Below are positions 19,831-27,957 of a stretch of DNA of 64,000 nt, in pieces. A program made the translations under genes and the position numbers. The stretch covers positions 1 through 64,000 of the forward strand of contig QHSI01000124.1 in NCBI GenBank assembly GCA_003221515.1, given 5' to 3'. The number at the start of each line of letters is the position of its first letter. Within the stretch, counting starts at the first letter, position 1. The notes below the pieces were generated by a model. That model ran no database searches. It saw only the letters and a program-made list of their open reading frames with translations, and had not been told where the DNA came from. This DNA comes from Candidatus Rokuibacteriota bacterium. Its GTDB lineage: Bacteria; Methylomirabilota; Methylomirabilia; Rokubacteriales; CSP1-6.

Positions 19831-20900
19831 AGGCGCGACTGCTCATTACCGGCGCGGGGACGGCCGCGACGAGCAACCTGATCCGCAGTCTCCGGGCCGG
19901 CGCCGACTCGCTCTTCATCGTCGGCGCCCACGGTGACCGCTTCTTTCTCCGTAAGTCGTCCGCCGACGCCAACTACCTGCTGCCCGACCTGACTCATCCG
20001 CGCTTCTTCCCTGCCCTGCGTCGGGTGCTGGCGAAGGAGAGGATCGACCTGCTGATCCCGACCACCGACGCGGAAGTCCGCGCGCTGGTACGCCCGGGGC
20101 GGCGGTTGCCGTGCCGGCTGTTCCTGCCGCGCAAGGCCGTCGTCGACTTGTGCCAGGACAAGTACCGGCTCAACGTCCGACTGCGCTCGCGCGGCGTGCC
20201 GGCGCCCGCGACGTATCCGGTGAGTGGGCTCGGCGCGATCGACAAGATCTTCCGGCGGCTGGCGGATCACGAGCGCGTCTGGTGCCGGATCCGGGTCGGC
20301 AGCGGCTCGATGGGCGCTATTCCGGTCAAGCGCGCGGAGCAGGCCCGGAGCTGGATCGCCTACTGGGACGAGATGCGGGGCGTTCCCGCCACGTCGTTCA
20401 CGCTCTCCGAGTTCCTGCCCGGCCGGGACTTCTCGTGCCAGGCCCTCTGGAAGGCGGGCGAGCTCATCCTCACCAAGACGTGCGAGCGCCTTTCCTACTT
20501 CGGCGGCGGGTCGCAGCCCAGCGGGATCTCGTCGGTCTCGCAGCTGGCCAAGACCGTCCGCGAGCCGCGAGTCATCGAGGTGTGCACCGCGGCCATCCGC
20601 GCCCTCGACCGCCGGGCGTCCGGCACGTTCAACTTCGACCTGCGCGAGAACGCGCGCGGCGTGCCCTGCATCACCGAAATCAACGTCGGGCGCTTCGCGT
20701 CGGGCACGAACGTCTTCGACCTCACCGGCCAGCACAACCTGGCGGCGACGTTCGTGCGCGTCGCGCTCGGCCGGCGGGTGGATCTGCACGAGGAATACGA
20801 CGCGGCCGAGGGCTACTACGCGGTCCGAGACCTCGATACCCTCACCGGAGTCTTCCGAACCGACGAGTTGTTCGATAGGATTGTGGACGCGCGCGAATAG
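19827..20900 (+). CDS. ATP-grasp enzyme (carbamoyl-phosphate-synthase-like)
   Basis: 357 residues from GTG 19827. An N-terminal Rossmann-like pre-ATP-grasp domain (RLLITGAGTAATSNLIRSLR, LLPDLTHPRFFPALRRVLA, IDLLIPTTDAEVRAL) precedes the ATP-grasp fold: CQDKYRLNVRLRSRGVPAPA, CRIRVGSGSMGAIPVKRAEQ (nucleotide loop), TLSEFLPGRDFSCQALWKAG and FNFDLRENARGVPCITEINV (Mg-binding D...E...N). Such enzymes ligate a carboxylate to an amine, thiol or hydroxyl using ATP. It is coupled to the HExxH gene upstream, and a 48-residue basic protein gene follows 43 nt downstream, so a peptide-modifying role is possible but unproven. Confidence 0.85.
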   Translation: MKARLLITGAGTAATSNLIRSLRAGADSLFIVGAHGDRFFLRKSSADANYLLPDLTHPRFFPALRRVLAKERIDLLIPTTDAEVRALVRPGRRLPCRLFLPRKAVVDLCQDKYRLNVRLRSRGVPAPATYPVSGLGAIDKIFRRLADHERVWCRIRVGSGSMGAIPVKRAEQARSWIAYWDEMRGVPATSFTLSEFLPGRDFSCQALWKAGELILTKTCERLSYFGGGSQPSGISSVSQLAKTVREPRVIEVCTAAIRALDRRASGTFNFDLRENARGVPCITEINVGRFASGTNVFDLTGQHNLAATFVRVALGRRVDLHEEYDAAEGYYAVRDLDTLTGVFRTDELFDRIVDARE

Positions 20901-20943
20901 ATGCGGGGATCCCCCGGCTCACCACCACACAGGGAGGAACGTC

Positions 20944-21090
20944 ATGCCCTTCAAGTCACCGGTGAAGAAAGGTCAGAAGCGCCGCTTCGTCCTGAAGTTC
21001 AAGACGGCGCTGACGCCCGCGCAGCTCAGAGGCTTCAAGAAGAGCGTGCGGGCGCTGGCCAAGAAGTTCAAGGCGTCCGTCACCAAGTAG
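20944..21090 (+). CDS. 48-aa lysine-rich small protein
   Basis: ATG 20944 is preceded by AGGGAGGAACGTC, an excellent ribosome site. The product begins MPFKSPVKKGQKRRFVLKFK and ends SVRALAKKFKASVTK; about a third of it is Lys or Arg and it has no Cys, Asp or Glu. It could be a nucleic-acid-binding protein or a substrate or leader for the ATP-grasp enzyme encoded 43 nt upstream. No family is recognised. Confidence 0.7.
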   Translation: MPFKSPVKKGQKRRFVLKFKTALTPAQLRGFKKSVRALAKKFKASVTK

Positions 21091-21099
21091 TCGATCCGC

Positions 21100-21279
21100 G
21101 TGGCGAAGCGAAAGCGGCCCGAGCTCGCCGAGCGCGTCGAGATCGTCGGCGAGCTCGATTCCCACGATGCCGAGGCGCTCCAACTCGAGCTCCGGCGGCT
21201 GGCGAAGCGCTACGGCGCGGCGATCGACGAGCTGAGCATCGAGACGTCGACGCTGGAGCAGGACGACCGTTCAGCGTAA
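21100..21279 (+). CDS. 59-aa acidic small protein
   Basis: GTG 21100, nine bases after the stop of the 48-aa gene, gives 59 residues: MAKRKRPELAERVEIVGELD at the start and DELSIETSTLEQDDRSA at the end, with a predicted helix (EALQLELRRLAKRYGAAIDE) between. It is opposite in charge to the preceding small protein, so a pair is conceivable. Its last nine bases overlap the 3' end of the convergent giant regulator gene. Hypothetical. Confidence 0.5.
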   Translation: MAKRKRPELAERVEIVGELDSHDAEALQLELRRLAKRYGAAIDELSIETSTLEQDDRSA

Positions 21280-24200
21280 CGCGGTGAGCGCCGTCTCGGC
21301 CTGGGCGAGCCAGAAGCGCATACCGAGCTCGCGGAACAGGCCGGCGGCGGCGCTCAGATGCTCCGCGGCCTTCGCGCCGTCACCGACCTTCTGCTGCCAC
21401 CGGCCGAGCCCCAACCGGGCAAGCCCGACGAGCGGGCGCATCTCGAGCTCGGTCCCCAGGGTCAGCGCGCGGCTGAACGACGCCTCGACGGACCCGCCAG
21501 CCTGATCGTCGCCGCGCAGCGCGATCTCGCCCAGCAACCGCCACGCCCAGGCCTCACGGCCGCGCTCCTTGTGCTCGCGCGCGATGTCGAGGGCGCGCTG
21601 GGCCGTCTCGGCCGCCTGACGACTGCGATCGGACAGCAAGGACGTTTCCGCGAGGCACATCAGCACCATCGACTGACCGCCGACCCAGGACATGGCCAGC
21701 GCCCGCTCAGCCGCTTCCTCCAGCAGAGGAATCGCCTCGGCGCCGCGGCCCGTCAGCGACAGCGCGATGCCCAGCGCGGAGGTCACCGGCGGCATCCAGA
21801 GCGACAGATGCCAGCTGCGGCAGAGGTCGAGCGCGCGAGTCAGCGTCGGAATCGCGGCCTCGAAGTCGCCCATCCTTACCTGAAGACTGCCGATGCCGGC
21901 GTACGCGGTGACGAGCGTATAGGGATGGTCGACGGCCTCGGCGATGCGGATGCCTTCGAGCCCGCGGCGAGTGCCCTCGGCGAATTCCCCCAGCTCGGCC
22001 AGGCACCAGACCAGCGCCGTCCGCGAGTGAACCGACGGCAGCTGGGGGAAACCGAGGGACTGGCGCTCCAGCTCGCCGCCGAGCGACGCGATGTTCCAGT
22101 CCAGGAGCGCCGCGGCGCGGCGGTAGCTGCCCAGCACGTAGTAGGTCTGCGCCAGGTAGGTGTTCGCTCTGAGCCGCGTGCTGAACTCGCCGTGCGTCTC
22201 GGTGAGCGCCAACGCCTGGCGGCCGTACTCGATCGCCCGATCAGGATCGCCCATCAGCCGGAAGTAGTCCGTCATGAATGCCGACACCTGGCCCAGGCGG
22301 CGCTGGTCGTCCAGGGCTCGCGCCAGCTGTTCCGCCTCCCGGAGGAATTCCAGGATGCGCGGGAACTCGCCGAGCGGCTGGAAGGCGTTGCGCAGGTCGA
22401 ATCTCAAGTCGATGGCGTGCTCGGTCCGCTCCCGGCTCTCGGGCAGACGCGCGAGGGCGTCGAGGGCCTGCTCGTAGTACGAGACCGCCTCCCGGTGCGC
22501 GCTCCGGCTGTACGCCTTCACGCCGGCCTGCCGGAGGTATCCGTGGGCCTTCGGCCACACGGCGCCCTCGAACGCGTGGTGGGCGAGCCCTTCCACATGC
22601 TCGGCGAGCCGCTCGGGATACGCGCGCTCGAGCGCCTCTACGACCTGCGCGTGTAGCTCACGCCGCGGCTCGGTGAGGAGGCGCCCGTACGCGACTTCGT
22701 GGGTGAGCGTGTGCTTGAACGTGTATTCGGTGTCCGGGCCCGCGCTCGTCTCGTAGAGGAACTCGGCGCCCTTGAGCCGGTCGAACGCCCGGCGGAGCCC
22801 GTCGTCCGGCGCCTTCGTGACCAGGCGCACGATCGAGAACGGAACGTCCTTACCGACGACCGCGGCGACTTCGAGGAGCCGCCGGTCTTCCTCGGCGAGG
22901 CGATCGATGCGACCCAGCAGCACCTCCTGGACCGTGTCGGGCACCGCGAGCGAGGGTGATCGCCCGACCTGCTCGCGGACGGTCCGGGCCAGCTCCTCCA
23001 GGAAGAACGGATTGCCCTCGGCCTTGGAGACGATGAGGTCCACGAGGCCGTTCGAGAATCGTTCCGAAACGCGGGTGAAATCGAGGACCGACCGCAACAC
23101 CCGCTGGCTGTCGTCGGGCGCCAGCGGCTGCAGAGCCACCTGGGTCACGTAGGACCGCTCGATCCACGGCGGCCGGTATCCCGAGCGATAGGTCGAGATG
23201 AGCAGGACGCGGGCGCCGGCGACGATCTCCGCGAGCGAGGCGAAGTATTCCTCCGAGGTGCGGTCGATCCAGTGCAGGTCTTCGACCACGACGACCAGCG
23301 GGCGCTGGCGACTCCGCTTGAGCGCGAGCTGGCGCAGCGTCTCGAAGACGCGCACCTTGGTCGCATCCGCTTCGAGCCCCGACGGCGGCCCGTCCGGCTC
23401 GACGCCGAGCAGGTGCAGCAGGTACGGCGCGGTCTCGAGCAGATCCATGCCGGCCTCGAGCAGGCTCGAGCGCACCTTGTCGGCGACCGTCGCGGGCGAG
23501 TCGCCGTCCGTGATCACGCACATCGCCTTCAGCACGTCGAGGACCGGAAGGTACGGAATCGCCGCGCCGTAGGACCGACACTGCCCTTCCACGTACGTGA
23601 CGGCGGCGCCCGCGATGCCGTCACGGAACTCGAACAGCAGGCGCGACTTGCCGATGCCGGCCTCGCCGCTGATTCCGACGATCTGGCCCTGGCCGCGAAT
23701 CGCCGACTCGAGGCGCGACTGCAGCAGATCGATCTCGCGATGGCGGCCCACGAAGGCCGCGGCGCGGTCGCGGACTCCGCGCCCCACGGCCCGGCGGCCC
23801 ACGAGCGCGAGCGCGCGGCCCTGTCCCGACGCGTCGGGAAGCTCGTGGAGCTCGAAGCCGCGCTCGAGGAACGGCGCCGCGGTCTCGCTGATCACGACGC
23901 CGTCGGGCTCGGCGCGGGCGATCAGCGCGTCGAGGATCGTCAGCGCCGCTTGCTTGCCCTCGACGTCGAGCTCGGCCGCGGCGGCGCCCTGCCCGACCAG
24001 AAACTGGCTCGTGTGGACCGCGACCCGGATCGCCGGCCCGGCGCCGGTCTCGTGCTTGGCGCGCTCGACGGCCTTCACGATCGCCATCGCGGCGTGCGCG
24101 GCGCGGCTCGGCGCGTCCTCGGTCGAATCGAGACCGAAGGCGGCGACGATGCCGGCGGGGCTCCGGCCCTCGATCCGTCCCTCGAAGCTCCGGATCTTGT

Positions 24201-25398
24201 CGAGGAGCACTTCGAGCGCGCGGCCCGTCTCGAGCAGCGCCTCGGGCGACGAGAGCGCGATCAGCGTCGCGCGCAACAGCGTGACCCGCCGTTGCTCCCA
24301 GCGAAGGGGCGTCGGCGACGACGCCGATGCCAGGGCGGGCCGCGGCGGCTCGAGGGGCGAGGGCTCGGCCGGCGGCGGTTCGGGGCGCGCTCGGCGCCGC
24401 TCGGGGCGGCGCGGCGGCGTCGATGTCGACGCCGCAGGGGTCTCCCCCTGGCGGAGTCCGTACTTCTCGATCCGCGCGCGCAGGGTGTTGCGCGAGATCC
24501 CGAGGAGCGCGGCCGTTCTCGAGATGTTCCAGCTCGTCTGCTGAAGGACGTCGACGACTCGATCGCGTACGGCGTCGTCGAGTGAGCTCGCCGACGCGGT
24601 GACGGCCGCCGACGCCGATGCGAGGTCCGGCAGACCGAGGGCGCCGGCGCGGACCTGGGACTCGGACGAGAGCAGCGCGACTCGCTCCATCAGGTTGCCG
24701 AGCTCGCGTACGTTGCCCGGCCACGCGTAGGCCAGGAGCGCCGCGCGCGCGTCGGCGGTGAGCGTCTTGGGCGGCATGCCGTAGTCGGCGCACGCCCGGC
24801 TCAGAAAGTGCTCGGCGAGCGTCAGGACGTCGCCCGCCCGCTGGCGCAGAGGCGGCAGCGTGAGGGAGAGCACGGCCAGGCGATGGTAGAGATCCTCGCG
24901 GAAGCGTCGGCGCTGGATCGCCGCTCGGAGATCCTCGTTGGTCGCCGTCAGGATCCACACGTCGACGTGCTCGTCGCGCGTCGCGCCCAGCCGGCGCACC
25001 GAGCGCTCCTCGAGCACCTTGAGCAGCTTCGCCTGGAGCGGCTCGGAGAGGAGACCCACCTCGTCGAGGAAGATCGTCCCGCGATTCGCGGCCTGGAACA
25101 GGCCGGGCTTGGCCCGTCGCGCGTCGGTGAAGGCGCCGCGCTCGAAGCCGAACATCTCCGCCTCGAGCAGGGTTTCCGGAATCGCCGCGCAGTTGACGTC
25201 GACGAAGGGACCGTCGGCGCGGGGCCCGGCCTTGTGGATCATCCGGGCCAGGAGGCCCTTCCCCGTCCCGGTCTCGCCCTCGATCAGTACGGGCGGAAGC
25301 CGACGCAGCTCGCCTTGCCGCTGCAGGAGCCGCACGACCCTCTCCCGGATCGCCTCGATACCCGAGCTGTCCCCGATGAGGTCGGCCAAGTGTTTCAC
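21271..25398 (-). CDS. sigma-54 activator / degenerate cyclase / STAND ATPase / TPR fusion regulator
   Basis: About 1375 residues. Numbering from the TTG at 25434: sigma-54 AAA+ domain with Walker A GETGTGKG (53-60), loop GAFTDA (100-105, normally GAFTGA), Walker B TIFLDEVG (120-127), WPGNVREL (238-245); Fis-type HTH (about 287-326, SWNISRTAALLGISRNTLRA); a Pro/Arg linker; a class III cyclase-like domain (about 378-548) that has lost its metal-binding aspartates; a second ATPase starting FVGRHREIDLL (561) with Walker A GEAGIGKS (590-597) and VVVVEDLHWID (714-724); then about 500 residues of TPR. GTG 25398 is favoured as start because -35 TTGAAC and -10 TAAGAT lie just before it. It likely activates the divergent gene pair, which has a sigma-54 promoter. 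Confidence 0.9.
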   Translation of the reverse strand: MKHLADLIGDSSGIEAIRERVVRLLQRQGELRRLPPVLIEGETGTGKGLLARMIHKAGPRADGPFVDVNCAAIPETLLEAEMFGFERGAFTDARRAKPGLFQAANRGTIFLDEVGLLSEPLQAKLLKVLEERSVRRLGATRDEHVDVWILTATNEDLRAAIQRRRFREDLYHRLAVLSLTLPPLRQRAGDVLTLAEHFLSRACADYGMPPKTLTADARAALLAYAWPGNVRELGNLMERVALLSSESQVRAGALGLPDLASASAAVTASASSLDDAVRDRVVDVLQQTSWNISRTAALLGISRNTLRARIEKYGLRQGETPAASTSTPPRRPERRRARPEPPPAEPSPLEPPRPALASASSPTPLRWEQRRVTLLRATLIALSSPEALLETGRALEVLLDKIRSFEGRIEGRSPAGIVAAFGLDSTEDAPSRAAHAAMAIVKAVERAKHETGAGPAIRVAVHTSQFLVGQGAAAAELDVEGKQAALTILDALIARAEPDGVVISETAAPFLERGFELHELPDASGQGRALALVGRRAVGRGVRDRAAAFVGRHREIDLLQSRLESAIRGQGQIVGISGEAGIGKSRLLFEFRDGIAGAAVTYVEGQCRSYGAAIPYLPVLDVLKAMCVITDGDSPATVADKVRSSLLEAGMDLLETAPYLLHLLGVEPDGPPSGLEADATKVRVFETLRQLALKRSRQRPLVVVVEDLHWIDRTSEEYFASLAEIVAGARVLLISTYRSGYRPPWIERSYVTQVALQPLAPDDSQRVLRSVLDFTRVSERFSNGLVDLIVSKAEGNPFFLEELARTVREQVGRSPSLAVPDTVQEVLLGRIDRLAEEDRRLLEVAAVVGKDVPFSIVRLVTKAPDDGLRRAFDRLKGAEFLYETSAGPDTEYTFKHTLTHEVAYGRLLTEPRRELHAQVVEALERAYPERLAEHVEGLAHHAFEGAVWPKAHGYLRQAGVKAYSRSAHREAVSYYEQALDALARLPESRERTEHAIDLRFDLRNAFQPLGEFPRILEFLREAEQLARALDDQRRLGQVSAFMTDYFRLMGDPDRAIEYGRQALALTETHGEFSTRLRANTYLAQTYYVLGSYRRAAALLDWNIASLGGELERQSLGFPQLPSVHSRTALVWCLAELGEFAEGTRRGLEGIRIAEAVDHPYTLVTAYAGIGSLQVRMGDFEAAIPTLTRALDLCRSWHLSLWMPPVTSALGIALSLTGRGAEAIPLLEEAAERALAMSWVGGQSMVLMCLAETSLLSDRSRQAAETAQRALDIAREHKERGREAWAWRLLGEIALRGDDQAGGSVEASFSRALTLGTELEMRPLVGLARLGLGRWQQKVGDGAKAAEHLSAAAGLFRELGMRFWLAQAETALTALR

Positions 25399-25405
25399 CT
25401 CACGC

Positions 25406-25434
25406 ATCTTACGGTCGGACAAGCGAGTGTTCAA
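25406..25434 (-). promoter_or_regulatory. sigma-70 promoter of the giant regulator
   Basis: On the minus strand TTGAAC (25434-25429), a 17-base spacer and TAAGAT (25411-25406). The -10 box is seven bases before GTG 25398, so the transcript would begin at or near the start codon. Two upstream TTG codons and an ATG in the same frame fall inside the promoter and are therefore unlikely starts. Confidence 0.6.
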
Positions 25435-25505
25435 CTCTTGACCACCGCTGACTTGTCCACTGGTTACCGTACGACGTAGCTAGCTGTTTTTGTTCGCGGG
25501 AGCGA

Positions 25506-25521
25506 TGGTATCCGGCTTGCC
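25506..25521 (+). promoter_or_regulatory. sigma-54 (-24/-12) promoter
   Basis: TGG at 25506-25508 and TTGC at 25517-25520 place GG and GC exactly 10 bases apart, as in the consensus TGGCAC-N5-TTGC. The expected start of transcription (about 25532) leaves room for the ribosome site GGAGG (25536-25540) and TTG 25546. The divergent neighbour encodes a sigma-54 activator, which supports the call. Confidence 0.65.
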
Positions 25522-25545
25522 TTCCGGTAATACCCGGAGGCGTAC

Positions 25546-26118
25546 TTGAAAGCAGACCAGTCGCTCGGCTCGCACACCTCGCTGGTGCTCGCCGTGGCCT
25601 CGGTGGCCACGCTGATGGTCGTCGCCGTCATGGCCATGGACCTGTTCGCCGACCACGCGCTGGGGACGGACGCGCAGCTCGCGTGGCGGGCGCAGCTGAA
25701 GAAGGTCGACGCGGCGCTCGCCAACAACGACGTCAGCGCCGCCGAGCTGGCGTGGCGCGAGACGTACGCGGCCGCCCTGAAGAGCCGCCACTGGGAGGGC
25801 ATGGTCGCAGTGGGCGACGCCTGCTGGCAGGTCGGCGACGCCGGCGGCTTCCATCACGCGGCCCGCGCGAAGGCGCGTCAGAGCTACCTGACGGCGCTGT
25901 TCCGCGCCCGCGGCGAAGGATCGGTCGATGGTGTCCTGCGAGTGGCCGAGCGCTTCGCGGAGCTCGGAGATCGCGACGTCGTCGAGCAGTGCATCCGGGT
26001 CGCGTGGACCGTCGCCGCGCAGGCGAAGGACCCGCTCGCCCAGCAGAGCGTCCGAGCGTTCACCGAGCGATGGGAGGCACGCGCGCTCGAAGCTGAACCA
26101 CTGAATTTCACGCAGTAG
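25546..26118 (+). CDS. membrane-anchored paralogue 1 of a small two-gene pair
   Basis: 190 residues from TTG 25546, fixed by GGAGG five bases upstream. An N-terminal transmembrane helix (TSLVLAVASVATLMVVAVMA) leads to a helical domain that is clearly related to the next gene product: AELAWRETYAAALKSRHWEG and YLTALFRARGEGSVDGVLRV match AWRQAYSSALSHPGW and FFRARQQRSLNGVLH there. The repeated pattern of helices resembles a TPR-like solenoid. A sigma-54 promoter lies directly upstream, and the divergent gene encodes a sigma-54 activator with TPRs, so its expression is probably signal-dependent. Function unknown. Confidence 0.8.
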   Translation: MKADQSLGSHTSLVLAVASVATLMVVAVMAMDLFADHALGTDAQLAWRAQLKKVDAALANNDVSAAELAWRETYAAALKSRHWEGMVAVGDACWQVGDAGGFHHAARAKARQSYLTALFRARGEGSVDGVLRVAERFAELGDRDVVEQCIRVAWTVAAQAKDPLAQQSVRAFTERWEARALEAEPLNFTQ

Positions 26119-26139
26119 AGGCTAGAGGAGGATCTCTCG

Positions 26140-26610
26140 ATGATGCAGCACGTGTTCGGGGCGATCGACGCGCTCGGTCCGTGGACCGCGCACATCCAGG
26201 CGATGAACCGGGCCTTGGCCGACAACAATCCAGGCGAGTCCGTCCGCGCGTGGCGACAGGCGTACTCGTCCGCGCTCAGCCATCCGGGCTGGCTCGGGCT
26301 CCTCACCGTGGCCGCCGCCTCGCTCCGGCTGGGCACGTTCCCCGGACTCGCGCGGGGCGCCACGGCTCGGGCGCGGGAGACGTACTGGATCGCGTTCTTC
26401 CGCGCGCGCCAGCAGCGCTCGCTCAACGGCGTGCTGCACGCGGCCGAGGCCTTCGGCCGGCTCGGCGATCGCTCGACCGTCGACCAGTGCATGCGAGTCG
26501 CCGAGGGTCTCGTCGCGCTCAGCGGCGATGGCGCCGACGTGGATCGCGTACGCATTCTCGGCACGCGGCTGGCGGAGCAGTCCCTGGTCGAAGAGCACGG
26601 AGCGGTGTAG
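26140..26610 (+). CDS. soluble paralogue 2 of the small two-gene pair
   Basis: 156 residues from ATG 26140 with GAGGAGG eight bases upstream. It aligns along its length with the product of the preceding gene (RALADNNPGESVRAWRQAYS against DAALANNDVSAAELAWRETY; FGRLGDRSTVDQCMRVAEGL against FAELGDRDVVEQCIRVAWTV) but lacks the membrane helix. The two probably arose by tandem duplication and may form a complex in which the first is the membrane anchor. Only 21 nt separate them, so one sigma-54-driven mRNA is likely. Confidence 0.8.
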   Translation: MMQHVFGAIDALGPWTAHIQAMNRALADNNPGESVRAWRQAYSSALSHPGWLGLLTVAAASLRLGTFPGLARGATARARETYWIAFFRARQQRSLNGVLHAAEAFGRLGDRSTVDQCMRVAEGLVALSGDGADVDRVRILGTRLAEQSLVEEHGAV

Positions 26611-26644
26611 CACACGGAGCTGTGTAGCAGGTGACGAGCGCCGG

Positions 26645-26908
26645 CTAGCGGCGTGGGCTGCGGCCGGCGGGCTGGGAGAGCGGGTCTTCTTTCTTCTGCT
26701 CGGCCTTGGGAGGAGTCACGGCGACCCAGCCCCGCGCCTTCATGCAATTCTCGTCGAGGATGCCCTTGACCGTGCACTGGGCGAAGTCGCGACGGAATTC
26801 CTCCGTCGTGTATTTTTGGTCGACCTTCATCCACTCGCGTTGATCCGACCCGCAGCCCGCGGAGACGACCGCCAGCCCGAGAACGCTCAGCGCCACATTT
26901 CTCAGCAT
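26645..26908 (-). CDS. small lipoprotein
   Basis: 87 residues from ATG 26908: signal MLRNVALSVLGLAVVSAGC with the lipobox cysteine at residue 19, then a short charged domain (YTTEEFRRDFAQCTVKGILD, two cysteines that could pair). It should be exported and lipidated. A -10 box TACAAT lies nine bases before the ATG. No family recognised. The downstream end faces the convergent small-gene pair. Confidence 0.75.
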   Translation of the reverse strand: MLRNVALSVLGLAVVSAGCGSDQREWMKVDQKYTTEEFRRDFAQCTVKGILDENCMKARGWVAVTPPKAEQKKEDPLSQPAGRSPRR

Positions 26909-26917
26909 TTGCGCCGC

Positions 26918-26923
26918 ATTGTA
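26918..26923 (-). promoter_or_regulatory. -10 box of lipoprotein gene (leaderless type)
   Basis: TACAAT on the minus strand, nine bases before ATG 26908, with no Shine-Dalgarno in between. No clear -35 element. Confidence 0.45.
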
Positions 26924-26946
26924 CCGCAATTCCCCGGCGCGACCTC

Positions 26947-27957
26947 TCAGGGGGCGGCCGCTCCGCCCGTGGGTGGCCGGAAGAGCACGTAGCCGACCCC
27001 GGCCCGCTCGAGCCAAACGCGACGCAGCTCGTCGAGGCGGTAGCGGCGTGACACGCCGGAGGCGGTCGGCGCCGCCGGGTCGTTCACGAAGACGGCATCG
27101 TCGGCATGCCCGGTCAGCACCAGCAGATGTCCCAGGGTCTCGGAGACCGCGGCGCCTGTCAGCTCGCCCGCCCCGTAGCGGACCGAGGCGATGATGGGCA
27201 TCCCCTGCGCGAGACACCATTCGGCGGCGCTCCAGTCGGGGAAGCGCAGCAAGTACCCCGCGATACCGTGCCGGCCCGCCGTGCAGACCGCCGCCGGCCA
27301 GACGCCGTAGATGTCGAGGTCAGGTTGAAAGATCTCGCGGGCGAGGTCGGCGACGGCGACGCTGACGCCGTAGTACGCGAGCACCATCGCGACGCACGTC
27401 GGCGAGCAGATCCTCGACCGGATCGCGGCGTCCTCCTCCATCTGGCTCACCGCGGGGACGACGAGCCTCGCGCTTCCGCCGGCTGACGTTTCTTCGGACA
27501 CCGCCGGACTCCACGCCGAGAGCGAGACGAACCATGGCGCGGCGAGCGGCGCGTCGCGCGCGCCGGCGACGCGCAGAACCAAACGGACTCGCTCCGCCGG
27601 TGGCGAAGCGATGAACTCGTCGATCTGGGCGACGAGCGAGTCAGTCCCCGCGGCGGCGATGGGGAGTCGCGCCGGCCCCACGGTCGCGCCCGCGACCCAG
27701 GGCGACCAGGCGCCGGCCGCGAACGCGGACAGCTCAAATCTGAAAGGAGGAACGTCGCGGCCGAGGGCGCTGAGCGCGGGGACCAGGCGATGCGCGGGGC
27801 GCCGGGGGCTCCACTCCGGGAGCTCGACGATCATGCTGTCGCCGTCGCGCCGCGGGCGCGGAGCCGCGCTGACGCCTCGATAGCACGACGGTGGCACGGC
27901 CCGGGCGACCGAATCCTCTGGCCACGCGGAGGCGGAGACGAACAGATCAGTGGGCAA
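26947..27957 (-). CDS. C39-like cysteine peptidase family protein
   Basis: 336 residues (TTG 27957; the true start may be slightly downstream). An N-terminal beta-rich domain (WSPRRPAHRLVPALSALGRD, FELSAFAAGAWSPWVAG) precedes a papain-like peptidase_C39_2 domain: IRSRICSPTCVAMVLAYYG with the nucleophile Cys in CSPT, AAVCTAGRHGIAGYLLRF, the histidine in SETLGHLLVLTGHADDA and the Asp in VFVNDPAAPTASG. No signal peptide or ABC domain, so it is not a bacteriocin exporter. Probably a peptidase or amide hydrolase; substrate unknown. The upstream 400 bases contain several hairpins. Confidence 0.75.
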   Translation of the reverse strand: MPTDLFVSASAWPEDSVARAVPPSCYRGVSAAPRPRRDGDSMIVELPEWSPRRPAHRLVPALSALGRDVPPFRFELSAFAAGAWSPWVAGATVGPARLPIAAAGTDSLVAQIDEFIASPPAERVRLVLRVAGARDAPLAAPWFVSLSAWSPAVSEETSAGGSARLVVPAVSQMEEDAAIRSRICSPTCVAMVLAYYGVSVAVADLAREIFQPDLDIYGVWPAAVCTAGRHGIAGYLLRFPDWSAAEWCLAQGMPIIASVRYGAGELTGAAVSETLGHLLVLTGHADDAVFVNDPAAPTASGVSRRYRLDELRRVWLERAGVGYVLFRPPTGGAAAP

